Source of the DNA: Planococcus sp. APC 4015
Lineage (GTDB): Bacteria; Actinomycetota; Actinomycetes; Actinomycetales; Microbacteriaceae
NCBI GenBank assembly: GCA_030407505.1
Contig: JASDDH010000027.1
Coordinates: 1 to 50,815, forward strand
Direction of reading: 5' to 3'
DNA length: 50,815 nt
The position numbers and the translations under genes were made by a program. The notes under the pieces were generated by a model. It was not told the DNA's origin, searched no databases, and was given only the letters and a program-made list of their open reading frames with translations. This document shows positions 16,666 to 24,031 of this stretch, in pieces. Numbering within the stretch: the stretch's first letter is position 1; the number at the start of each line of letters is the position of its first letter.

Positions 16666-16698
16666 GTGCGCGGTTAACGACCGGCTTGCGGCCAGCGA
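16666..16698 (+). repeat. Cassette-site repeat, good match
   Basis: GTGCGCGGTTAACGACCGGC is followed by TTGCGGCCAGCG. It contains TTAAC, the piece most like an integron R-box (RYYYAAC). It lies between convergent genes, four bases after the stop of the 3-TM gene. Confidence 0.75.
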
Positions 16699-16729
16699 CG
16701 TTTGGCTCCATGACGTTCTGGCCCGCGGT

Positions 16730-17812
16730 TCAGTCGTCGTCGAGCACGCATCGAGACGTGACAGTCATGTGAATAAGGCCATCGATCGTTCCCGAATCTC
16801 GAATGCTCATCTTTTCGATCGGGAGGGTTTCGCTGTAGCGGATATCTTCTTGCATCGCTCGGTCAGGTAGGTAGCCCGCGGTGTCCCATGCGTGGAGGAT
16901 TCGCGTGAGGGATTCCGCATTGTCTGCCGTTCGGAAGTCAAGTGTGAGACCAACCCGCGTCCCGTCGACTCCGCACACGATGCCCTGCACGGTTGCCGAT
17001 TGCGCGGACACGGGTTGGCCTTCCGCGTCAACAGCAGATCCGACGGCAGCGGCAATCGACGCACGCACCATGTCTTGGACGTGCTTCTGCAACTCCTCGA
17101 CCTCATACTCCGGAGGGTCCGGAGGCGTAGGTACAGGAGTACGCGCGCCGGCACTGATGCCGCAGGTGAGATCTCGACCGCTCAGCACAGGCAGGCTGAA
17201 GTCCGGGGCTCGGCCCGTCGACACCGGCGTAGCCGAAGGGTCATTCACGATGGAGTACCAGACTCGGTGAGTGTCACCCTCGCTGGTCACTGCGTAGGCG
17301 CCAACGCTGAAGGGGCGATAACCGTCGTCTCCGAGTGTTCGCTCGACGGGAGTCACGAAGACTCCGTCAGCTCGATAGACCGTCCCCCATCCAGCCAGCA
17401 AGAACGAGTCCTCCTCCACGACGTAGCCCGTTTCGCATCCCTCACTGACCAACGACACCACTGTCGCCGACGAGCCGATCCACGATACGAGTGCGGCCAT
17501 GCAGGTTGCTGCGATAGCCACCAGACGGGCCGGAACCAGTAGAAGAAGCCAGATCCGAGGGACGGCGATCACACACAGCCCAATAGCAAGGGACATAAGG
17601 GCGGCGGTAATCGCCAGCCCGATGAGGCGCCGTGAACTGAATCCACCGATGAGCACCGATACCTCACCATCCGACACAGCAGAAATGGATACGAGCACGA
17701 CGATCACAGCCGTCGCTGCTGCCAATACCGCCCCCGCGATCAAGAGCGCATTTCGGCGCACTCGAACCCCAGACGAACGAGGCTCGACGCCCGCCCCAAT
17801 CAACACACGCAC
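16730..17812 (-). CDS. Hypothetical membrane protein with extracytoplasmic domain
   Basis: The 360-residue product has three hydrophobic segments in the first 130 residues (about 24-46, 60-82 and 95-117) and then an extracytoplasmic region of about 230 residues. That region has four cysteines, a proline-rich linker (PVPTPPDPPEYE), a helix (LQKHVQDMVRASIAAAVGSA) and a final beta-rich part ending HMTVTSRCVLDDD. I do not recognise the family. The start is GTG 17812, with GACTCT five bases upstream. The next reverse-strand gene lies 40 bases upstream with its own promoter. Confidence 0.7.
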   Translation of the reverse strand: MRVLIGAGVEPRSSGVRVRRNALLIAGAVLAAATAVIVVLVSISAVSDGEVSVLIGGFSSRRLIGLAITAALMSLAIGLCVIAVPRIWLLLLVPARLVAIAATCMAALVSWIGSSATVVSLVSEGCETGYVVEEDSFLLAGWGTVYRADGVFVTPVERTLGDDGYRPFSVGAYAVTSEGDTHRVWYSIVNDPSATPVSTGRAPDFSLPVLSGRDLTCGISAGARTPVPTPPDPPEYEVEELQKHVQDMVRASIAAAVGSAVDAEGQPVSAQSATVQGIVCGVDGTRVGLTLDFRTADNAESLTRILHAWDTAGYLPDRAMQEDIRYSETLPIEKMSIRDSGTIDGLIHMTVTSRCVLDDD

Positions 17813-17852
17813 CGCCCAGAGTCACAGCCCGTCCGACGGTCGAGAATGATGA

Positions 17853-18332
17853 TCAACCCCCCATTCCAGGGACGGCGTTCACAATCGTCGTGGATCCCGC
17901 CTCGCCACATGCGCGGATCAGATCGTTCTGGGCGCTTACGAACGCCGACTCGCGCACCCCGCCCTCGGCGACCGCGGCATTCGAGACGCGCCGCACCCAA
18001 CTCGTCACCGCCGAGCCCGAGACCGGTGCATACTGCCACGCCTCGAGCAAAGCGGACTCGCGCGCCGACCACTCCGCGTCATCGATAACCCCAGCTTCAA
18101 ACTCCCAAAGCGACCGTTCCGATAGACCCACGAGCGCACTCGCATAGCCACAATCCCAGTCCGCAGACAGATTGGGCTCCGAGACCTTGGATTCGCTCGC
18201 CGAGGCCGCCGGCGTTGCCCCAACATCCGCTGAGCCTTCCAAAGCAGGAACGCATGCGGCCGCTACGAAGGCAATTGATATCAGAACCGGAACAAGCGCG
18301 AAGCCGCGGCTCCTTCTAACGACACCCATCAC
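17853..18332 (-). CDS. Putative lipoprotein
   Basis: The 159-residue product has a basic start (MMGVVRRSRG), a hydrophobic signal segment and a lipobox AFVAAAC, so Cys 27 would be lipidated and the protein exported and anchored outside the membrane. The mature part is mostly helical with two more cysteines (WDCGYASALVG and IRACGEAG). No family is recognised. The promoter region carries two copies of TATCGATA spaced 21 bp apart, described separately, which suggests regulation by a DNA-binding dimer. Confidence 0.7.
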   Translation of the reverse strand: MMGVVRRSRGFALVPVLISIAFVAAACVPALEGSADVGATPAASASESKVSEPNLSADWDCGYASALVGLSERSLWEFEAGVIDDAEWSARESALLEAWQYAPVSGSAVTSWVRRVSNAAVAEGGVRESAFVSAQNDLIRACGEAGSTTIVNAVPGMGG

Positions 18333-18654
18333 ATGAACCCCAAACAGTATCGATATTCAAGTCATATCTATCGATAAACGATAGTCTCGAGACAGTCCTG
18401 AGGCAAGGTCGACCCTTGAGGCCTGCGGATCGAGCGCTCGACAGCCGCCTCAGCCCGACATCGCGAAGCGGTCGTCACGCACCAGGAACGAATCATTCAC
18501 TTCGCACAGCGGCCGACGCAAGACGCGAAGGTCCCGCACAAGACCATGCTTGCGAGCGTGCTCGTCTCAGTTCCCGCGCTCCGAATTGCGCCGTCGGTCA
18601 CCTTTCCGACGCTGACTGGTCGCCTCTGTAGTTGTCGAACGGTCCCTCGACCGT
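18333..18654. other. Intergenic region with operator-like repeats
   Basis: The first 55 bases are unusually AT-rich for this window and hold the TATCGATA repeats. From 18410 on, the sequence returns to high GC, with one weak relative of the cassette site (TGAGGCCTGCGGATCGAGCG, 18415-18434). No gene can be supported. Confidence 0.4.
18348..18384. promoter_or_regulatory. Operator-like TATCGATA repeats
   Basis: TATCGATA occurs at 18348-18355 and 18369-18376, with starts 21 bp (two helical turns) apart. The second is part of the inverted repeat CTATCG-ATAAA-CGATAG (18368-18384). They overlap the region where the -10 box of the reverse-strand lipoprotein gene is expected. No regulator that would bind them is evident in the window. 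Confidence 0.5.
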
Positions 18655-18905
18655 CTAATCAGAGCCCACCTCCTCCCGAAGCCAAGCAACCAGGGCATTG
18701 CCCTCGGCGAGCCACGCGGCGCCGAGACCCTCGTCCGATCACCTCGGAACCCGATCACCTCAGTGCAGGTTCCAAACAACTCCCAGTACTCGAGACGGAG
18801 CCTCAGATCTTCAGAAGTCGGCAGCCCGGCTCGCTGCGCTCCCCACACGGGCAACGTCCGACCACACTCGGGCCAGAGAGTGAGACGCGTCGCGAAATGG
18901 GGGCA
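18655..18905 (-). pseudogene. Remnant of a small soluble protein gene
   Basis: Two frames together give a plausible protein. The first is ATRLTLWPECGRTLPVWGAQ, then EDLRLRLEYWELFGTCTEVI; after a frameshift near 18740 it continues SDEGLGAAWLAEGNALVAWL and REEVGSD before TAG at 18655. The RLTLWPECG...PVWG opening and the helical end resemble a common actinobacterial hypothetical family. No start codon with a promoter can be assigned, so the 5' end is probably lost. A tandem GAGGTGATCGG duplication at the frameshift suggests slippage. Confidence 0.45.
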
Positions 18906-18936
18906 ACCGCGCCTTTCGGGGGCCAAACGCCGAACG

Positions 18937-18970
18937 AGTGCACGATAGAGGACCGGCTTTCGAGCGCCCG
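18937..18970 (+). repeat. Cassette-site repeat, moderate match
   Basis: AGTGCACGATAGAGGACCGG is followed by CTTTCGAGCGCCCG. It has the GTGCAC lead of the longer copies. It lies between divergent units. Confidence 0.6.
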
Positions 18971-19041
18971 CGATGGGCATCCGATGTCGTGGCCGCCAGG
19001 TAGTGTCGGGCTCTGGCATGATCGGTGAGCATTGGAGTGCT

Positions 19042-19860
19042 ATGGAGTGGCAAAGGCTTTCCGTCCGGAGCGGCGCTACGGCACCGGATGCCCTGTACGA
19101 GGGAGTACCCGACCACCTACTGCATCCCCTCGATGAATGGCTGCGGAATGAGTTCGGGTGGCACGATAGCCAGGGAATGCACAACAGCTTCATGCAGACG
19201 CTGTCAGCTTCGTTGAGGATCCCTGTACGAGCCACATACGAGACAGGGGGCATTAGCGATCAGATTCTCAGCGCTCTCCACTCGGACCGCGACCTGTACC
19301 TCGATGCACTCGACGCAACCCTGTACCTTCGCACAGCACGGGCGGCCCCGCTCCGCCAGACGCTGCTGGTCGGAGGATCCGTCTGGACCGTCTCCGACGA
19401 TGGGAAGAGCCTTCAGCGCCGTGTCGACGAGACCGCTGCCGCGGCCTTTCGCCAAGCTCTCGCACCTGGCGACAGCGCCAGCCATGAACTGACGGCCGCG
19501 TGGACCGCGGCGTTCGGTCGCACGCCTAATCCGTCCGATGCTTGGGATCATGCGATCAAGGCCGTTGAGGAGGTTCTGATCCCTCTAGTGATCCCGAAGG
19601 TAGCTAAGGCGAATTTGGGTGGGGTGGCCGGCGAACTCGCTGCGTCAAGCCGGTGGCAGTTGGCTCCGACCACTTCGAGTAGCTCTTCGGACGACGGATC
19701 AACGCTCGAGGCAATGCTTCGACTGATCTGGCCCAATCCGGATAGACACGGCGGGGGCGCGAAGCGCACACCCACGCAATCCGAGGTCGAGGTCGTTGTA
19801 CACCTGGCGGTCGCGCTGGTAGAGATGGGTCGGAACGGCCGACTAACCAAGAAGTCCTAA
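19042..19860 (+). CDS. Abi_C-like protein, possible abortive infection function
   Basis: The 272-residue soluble protein has a layout known from proteins annotated as abortive infection family: an N-terminal part with LHPLDEWLRNEFG, a middle WTAAFGRTPNPSDAWDHAIK, an AVEEVLIPLVIPK helix, and a C-terminal NPDRHGGG...QSEVEVVVHLAVALV. The last matches the RHG-containing HEPN-like C-terminus called Abi_C. Such proteins are thought to limit phage spread, with RNA cleavage as a possible mechanism; neither is shown here. ATG 19042 has TTGGAG four bases upstream; an upstream in-frame ATG is at 19018. It converges on the OLD nuclease gene. Confidence 0.65.
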   Translation: MEWQRLSVRSGATAPDALYEGVPDHLLHPLDEWLRNEFGWHDSQGMHNSFMQTLSASLRIPVRATYETGGISDQILSALHSDRDLYLDALDATLYLRTARAAPLRQTLLVGGSVWTVSDDGKSLQRRVDETAAAAFRQALAPGDSASHELTAAWTAAFGRTPNPSDAWDHAIKAVEEVLIPLVIPKVAKANLGGVAGELAASSRWQLAPTTSSSSSDDGSTLEAMLRLIWPNPDRHGGGAKRTPTQSEVEVVVHLAVALVEMGRNGRLTKKS

Positions 19861-19925
19861 CCGACGCGACCGCGCGAGGCGGGCTGCTGTCCACCGACAA
19901 CGACGACCGTCGCGCAGTCGATCCG

Positions 19926-19950
19926 TTTGCATACCGGCCTTCGCGCGCCT
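19926..19950 (+). repeat. Possible cassette-site repeat, weak match
   Basis: TTTGCATACCGGCCTTCGCG is followed by CGCCT. It falls in the gap between the Abi_C-like gene and the OLD nuclease gene, but only ACCGGC-TTCG is conserved. Confidence 0.3.
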
Positions 19951-20025
19951 CGGCGGTCTCCTTCGTTCAGAATCGATGCCAGCCGAGTTATCCGAGGGCA
20001 TCTGAGCAACCCGATCGGAACAGCA

Positions 20026-21927
20026 TCAGCTGGCGATCGTCCTTCGTACCCACGAGTCGAGATCCTTCAGATGCTTCTTTCGATCTGGATGGAGAACGAT
20101 CTGCGCCTCGCCCGACTCGTGGCGGCCAAGAACGAACTCGGCGAACGCGATCACGCCGGCCAGTCGGGGCTTGAGCACGAGCGCATCGACGGCGGACTTG
20201 ATGGGGATGTTCGTGGCGGCTGCGTCGAGCTTCCTACGGTCGATGCCAGCCAATTCCGCAACTGCGTCAAGATAGAAGCTTCGATCGAACAGGTCCTCGA
20301 GGCCGAGTCCCGCAGGCAGCGAGCGAATCCGCGTCTTGGGCACCCCGGCCTCTTCGAGTTGACCTTTCCATGTGGCGCCGCCCGTGTCGCCATCGACGAG
20401 GTAGGCGACACGGCTTGCAACGAAGTCGAGTTTGGCCATATCGGCTTTGCTTGCAGTCGCTATGCCAGGCGACACCTGGTAGTCCAGTTCGGTCCTGTTC
20501 GTCGCCAACTTGATAAGTGTCGGAAGCAGCAGCATGTCTGAGACGCCCTCGGCAACCAGCGCGCTTCGAAGGCTGGAGAACGCCGCAGCGCCGGCACCCA
20601 TCACGATGAGCAGAGGGTTGAATCCGACGTGCTCGTTCCGATCGAGCGACCAGAAGTCGTGTCGAATGATGGAATGACCCCTGTCGATTGGCTCCACGAA
20701 GCGGACGCCATTGCCTAAGTCAGCGGGCAGGCACGCTGGCGAATGAGTCGTGTAGATGACCTGCTCAACCGCCGAGAGGTCTTGGAGCATCCGGATCAGG
20801 TCCCCCTGCGCGTTTTGATGGAGGTGCTGCTCCGCCTCGTCGATGAGCAGAATGGGGGGCCGCTCGAAGTTCCCCGACTCAAGGAATGTGGCGAGTGCAA
20901 CGAACGTCCGCAGTCCATCACTGCGTTCTGTGATGGCGATCCAGCCAGGAGATCCGTCGACGAGGTCTTTGACATCAATGCGAAGGAAGTCGTCGGTGAC
21001 TTCGATACCAACTGTGATCTGCTCTTGATTCCACTTGTTCGTGAAGAAGCGCTTGAGCCGCTCGTTGGCTTCGTCTTTCAGGGTGCGAAGATGGCTCGGT
21101 TCGCCGAGTGCGGTCCGAATCTGTTCGAGCGGAAACTGGGCAAGTCGAAGAAGATTAGCGAGCGCCGGATCCGAATCGATACTCGGATCGCTGAGTTGGT
21201 ACTCGGCGCGGAGCGACCGAAGGCTCTCCGTGAAGAGAACAAATGCGGGCAAGGTCGCTCCGATGCCCTGGTACACCAGAGTCTGGACGGGAACGCCAGG
21301 ACGCGCCCAGTCGTAGTAGGTGCGAAATGCGGCGACGCGTGTTGCGAGCTTTTCGTTGTCGGCAAACTGCTCAGCGACGCCCGCGCTCACTCTGTCCCAC
21401 ACCTCGACGGACGGCTGACGGCCGTTTCCCTCGGCGAACGCGCTTATGGCGTCTAGATCGCCATCGCTGAAGGCCAGTTCGGAGCCTTCCGGTAGAGAAC
21501 TTATCGAATCGTGCAGAGCAGTTCGAATCGCTGGCCACGCCTTGATCAAGTCACCCTTAACCTTCGGCGAGAGGGTCGGTGCGGGGTTGAATCTAAACTG
21601 TCGCTCGCCGCTGGCGAGTTTCGTGAACGCAAGGTGGCGGAGTTCATCAGCCTCTATTGGGAGAGCTCGGGCGAGCGTGCGCTGCCGGTCGTCTAGCGTG
21701 AACGAGAGCCGGACCACGGCCCGATCGGTGTCGAGTTCCTCCCCGCGCTGGGACCGGGTCGCGTCTGTCGCCGGTACCGGATTGTCCGACGTGAATAGCA
21801 GGAGCGCAGAAAGTATCGATGACTTGCCCGCCTCGTTCGGGCCAACGAACGCGACGGTCTTTCTGCCGACGTAGGTATCCGCGTTTAAAAGGCGGCGATA
21901 GCCAAACACCTCAACACGATCCAGCAT
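20026..21927 (-). CDS. OLD-family nuclease (AAA ATPase plus TOPRIM)
   Basis: The 633-residue protein combines an N-terminal ABC-type ATPase with a C-terminal TOPRIM nuclease. Walker A is VGPNEAGKSS (about residues 28-37), Walker B is PILLIDEAEQHLH, and the H-loop region follows as VIYTTHSPACLP. The TOPRIM motifs are LVAEGVSDMLLLPTLIKLA and, later, AYLVDGDTGGATWK. Family members include P2 OLD and Gabija GajA, which cut DNA and take part in phage exclusion. No UvrD-like GajB is adjacent, so a stand-alone OLD is more likely. ATG 21927 has a strong GGAGGGAG ribosome binding site and a TACTCT box about 25 bases upstream, unlike the leaderless small genes. Confidence 0.88.
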   Translation of the reverse strand: MLDRVEVFGYRRLLNADTYVGRKTVAFVGPNEAGKSSILSALLLFTSDNPVPATDATRSQRGEELDTDRAVVRLSFTLDDRQRTLARALPIEADELRHLAFTKLASGERQFRFNPAPTLSPKVKGDLIKAWPAIRTALHDSISSLPEGSELAFSDGDLDAISAFAEGNGRQPSVEVWDRVSAGVAEQFADNEKLATRVAAFRTYYDWARPGVPVQTLVYQGIGATLPAFVLFTESLRSLRAEYQLSDPSIDSDPALANLLRLAQFPLEQIRTALGEPSHLRTLKDEANERLKRFFTNKWNQEQITVGIEVTDDFLRIDVKDLVDGSPGWIAITERSDGLRTFVALATFLESGNFERPPILLIDEAEQHLHQNAQGDLIRMLQDLSAVEQVIYTTHSPACLPADLGNGVRFVEPIDRGHSIIRHDFWSLDRNEHVGFNPLLIVMGAGAAAFSSLRSALVAEGVSDMLLLPTLIKLATNRTELDYQVSPGIATASKADMAKLDFVASRVAYLVDGDTGGATWKGQLEEAGVPKTRIRSLPAGLGLEDLFDRSFYLDAVAELAGIDRRKLDAAATNIPIKSAVDALVLKPRLAGVIAFAEFVLGRHESGEAQIVLHPDRKKHLKDLDSWVRRTIAS

Positions 21928-22021
21928 CTGTCTCCCTCCGCCACGGCGCGTCCAGAGTATCGGTCGCGTCCGACTCGCTCGGGGAGAAGTCGACACTCTT
22001 GATCGTGTCACCCGCGCAGAT

Positions 22022-22037
22022 TCTGACCACGGTCAGA
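22022..22037. promoter_or_regulatory. Palindrome upstream of the OLD nuclease gene
   Basis: TCTGACC-AC-GGTCAGA is a perfect inverted repeat with a two-base centre, about 95 bases upstream of the nuclease start. It could be a regulator site. No regulator gene is adjacent. Confidence 0.35.
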
Positions 22038-22114
22038 CGGGGTACTCTCCGTCACTCGTCGAGCGGACAGATCTCGTCGCTCGGGAAGACATCAGCCCGA
22101 TGACACGCGCATTC

Positions 22115-22147
22115 GTGCACCGCCCGCAAGGGGACCCGCATGCGGGC
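22115..22147 (+). repeat. Cassette-site repeat, moderate match
   Basis: GTGCACCGCCCGCAAGGGGA is followed by CCCGCATGCGGGC. It aligns over its whole length with the copies at 4414 and 31896 but has changed in the CCGG centre. It lies between two reverse-strand genes. Confidence 0.55.
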
Positions 22148-22255
22148 ATTCAACTGACTCGGTCGGCGCGAAGTCTCGGACGCCCAGGGTGCGGGAAATC
22201 GTGGCAGACCCTTGTGCCGATCGAAGTGGGGGCCACGTGATCTGGCCGACCAGGT

Positions 22256-22468
22256 TCAGTCCTGACCACTGCTCCGCTTGCGCCGTTGGTCCGATGCCTT
22301 GAGACCGATCAGGACGATGACCATAGCAATCGCTGTCAAGGCGCTCCCGATGGGCGAAGCCCAACTGTCAGTCTGACCGCGCGCGATCTCGCCGACGAAG
22401 AATGCGAAGACACATGAAGATGTGATGAGCACGACGACCGCCAGGATCCGAGTAACTCTGTTGCTCAT
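22256..22468 (-). CDS. Small 2-TM membrane protein
   Basis: The 70-residue product starts MSNRVTRILAVVVLITSSCV, has two hydrophobic helices (about residues 8-28 and 38-58) and ends in a basic tail (KASDQRRKRSSGQD). CATACT lies six bases before the ATG at 22468. The open frame continues upstream, but the promoter argues against using it. No family is recognised. Confidence 0.66.
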   Translation of the reverse strand: MSNRVTRILAVVVLITSSCVFAFFVGEIARGQTDSWASPIGSALTAIAMVIVLIGLKASDQRRKRSSGQD

Positions 22469-22671
22469 TGGACGAGTATGCCCATTCTTGACAGCTTCAG
22501 AGACCGCCCAAGCGATTCGAAGAAGGATCGCCCGGTCGATTCCACGCCTCGAGAGCACCCACCTGCGACTCTATGTCCGCCACTTCGCCGCAGCGGGTGT
22601 CTCTGAATGGCTGCGGGGAGGCAGGGTGTCAGGTCGTGGAACCTGACCGCGCTCGCTTCCAGGGTGAGGGG

Positions 22672-22908
22672 ATGATCCCGCGTGCGTGGTGGCTACAGCC
22701 TGGCCCTGCTAGTCGCTGCCTCACGGCAACCTTTGTCTGGCTGGCATTGTCTGGCCTCTCCATCACCGTGTTGTTCATGTCCTGGGGTGGTTCCTGGTGG
22801 ACGCAACTCATCCAGGTCGCGACGATCCTGAGCTGGTGGACCTTGGTTGCGGTCTACTTCGCGAGCTATCGCGTCCACAAACGAGAAGAGACAGAGTCTG
22901 ATCGCTAG
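22672..22908 (+). CDS. Small 2-TM membrane protein
   Basis: The 78-residue product starts MIPRAWWLQPGPASRCLTAT, with hydrophobic helices near residues 16-38 and 43-65 and a charged tail (HKREETESDR). The ATG at 22672 is preceded by AGGGTGAGGG, a good ribosome binding site, so this is one of the few units with a leader. It is divergent from the gene at 22256 with no clear site in the gap. No family is recognised. Confidence 0.66.
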   Translation: MIPRAWWLQPGPASRCLTATFVWLALSGLSITVLFMSWGGSWWTQLIQVATILSWWTLVAVYFASYRVHKREETESDR

Positions 22909-23303
22909 GCCTTCGTCAGGGCGCGCACGACGAGCGATCTTCCTCGTCCGGTCATCTACGTGACAACAACCTGACCCAGAACCAACCCGACGAACACGGA
23001 CTCCAGGTGGCCGGCATCCGCGCACTACGAAAGGTGACCCGCCTGATCCAAGATCACTTCGCGAGGGAGGACTGGCCGGCGGTCGGCGCGGAGCAGGAAG
23101 AGCCGACGATAGCGTGCGGGCATGAGCGTCTCTCGTCACCGGCGCAGTGTGCACCAATAGCGCCAAAGCCGGCGATCAGCTATTCGATCTCGCGACCGCT
23201 GAGGGTCCGGCCCGAACTGATCGAAACGCGTGACCGCGGACCGCGGCAGAAGTGGCTTTACCGGGCGAACAGATTGGGAGCCACCGCGATACCGATTGGA
23301 TCG
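22909..23303. other. Degenerate cassette region without an intact gene
   Basis: No intact gene is present. A forward frame (about 22950-23110) reads DNNLTQNQPDEHGLQVAGIR, then ALRKVTRLIQDHFAREDWPA and VGAEQEEPTI, which looks like a coding remnant without a start. A leaderless-type promoter, TAGCGT six bases before ATG 23122, drives only a 12-codon frame (MSVSRHRRSVHQ). GGTGGCCGGCATCCGCGCAC at 23009-23028 may be an eroded site. I read the region as one or two decayed cassettes. Confidence 0.4.
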
Positions 23304-23489
23304 CTAAGAGTTGCCTCGGTCCTTCAGAAGGCTTAGCCACCCGAGTCCTGAACATGCCAGCCCGACGATGATGAATCCCCACATGACTATGTTGGAGAAG
23401 TCCTCGACAACCGTGATGTAGATCATGAGACCTGCAATCGCGAGCAGGCTGATGATCCCGAACACGAGACCGCGTGTGTTGATGCGCAT
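23304..23489 (-). CDS. Small 2-TM membrane protein
   Basis: The 61-residue product (MRINTRGLVFGIISLLAIAG...) consists of two membrane helices (about residues 8-28 and 34-52) joined by a short acidic turn, with a basic end (LLKDRGNS). TGGAAT lies five bases before the ATG. The upstream gene reads into this unit in another frame because its own stop has been lost. No family is recognised. Confidence 0.68.
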   Translation of the reverse strand: MRINTRGLVFGIISLLAIAGLMIYITVVEDFSNIVMWGFIIVGLACSGLGWLSLLKDRGNS

Positions 23490-23893
23490 AAGAGATTCCA
23501 GGGTGGGATCTTTCTCTCGACTGCGGGCGCTTCTCCCGCAGAACGGAGATTTGGCAGCAGTTGACCGCCACGTCGCCGCGTCCGAGCCAGGCTCGATCTA
23601 CGTTCGGTGGAGGACCCGCTAACGCAACGGGTCTTGCTTGCCCGCAACGGCGCCGTGCTCCGCTTGAAGACGCGGCGTTTCGATTCTGCGCGGACCACAG
23701 TAGCGATGCCAACGATGGTGTTGGCAGCGAACGCGATGAGGCTGATCCAGAGGTAAAGCCGTTCAGGATGAATGGCGACGGCGATCGCGCTAATCGCAAC
23801 CAGACATCCAGCGCCGAACAAGATCATGACGCCGATCAGTCGCTGACGATTGATTGCGATGCGCTGCTGAATCAGTGACGGAGCGTCTCCCAC
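23423..23893 (-). pseudogene. 2-TM protein gene whose 3' end is lost and reads into the next unit
   Basis: The first 75 or so residues look genuine: a soluble start (VGDAPSLIQQRIAINRQRLI), then two membrane helices (VMILFGAGCLVAISAIAVAI and LWISLIAFAANTIVGIATVV) and a basic segment (RAESKRRVFKR). After that the frame becomes basic and serine-rich and runs across an eroded site-like element (CCCGCTAACGCAACGGGTC, 23616-23634) and into the next gene. I infer that the original end was removed at the site. The GTG at 23893 is a tentative start; the frame is open to 23965. Confidence 0.5.
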
Positions 23894-23956
23894 AGGGTTA
23901 GCCTCGCACAGCGACACCCTGTCTCTCTTCAACGTCGTCGGATCGCTGAGTCCCTG

Positions 23957-23988
23957 GCGCCGCATTCAGCGACCGGTCTGCGGGCGCA
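23957..23988 (+). repeat. Cassette-site repeat, good match
   Basis: GCGCCGCATTCAGCGACCGG is followed by TCTGCGGGCGCA. CCG-N5-CGG is intact and GCGC occurs on both flanks. It lies between divergent genes. Confidence 0.68.
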
Positions 23989-24031
23989 GCAGCTCGACGT
24001 GGGACAGGAATATCGCCCGATACGCTGAAGC

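Larger units (their letters stand above)
21928..22255. other. Intergenic region upstream of the OLD nuclease gene
   Basis: It contains the nuclease promoter near 21955, a palindrome at 22022-22037 and a cassette-site repeat at 22115. I see no gene. Confidence 0.5.

Noticed and set aside
19042..21927. A Gabija system
   Set aside because: The OLD nuclease resembles GajA in architecture, but no UvrD-like helicase (GajB) is adjacent.
23007..23336. 110-codon + strand frame as an intact gene
   Set aside because: Only the first 40 codons look protein-like; the rest crosses a promoter-like element and changes composition, and no start signal is present.
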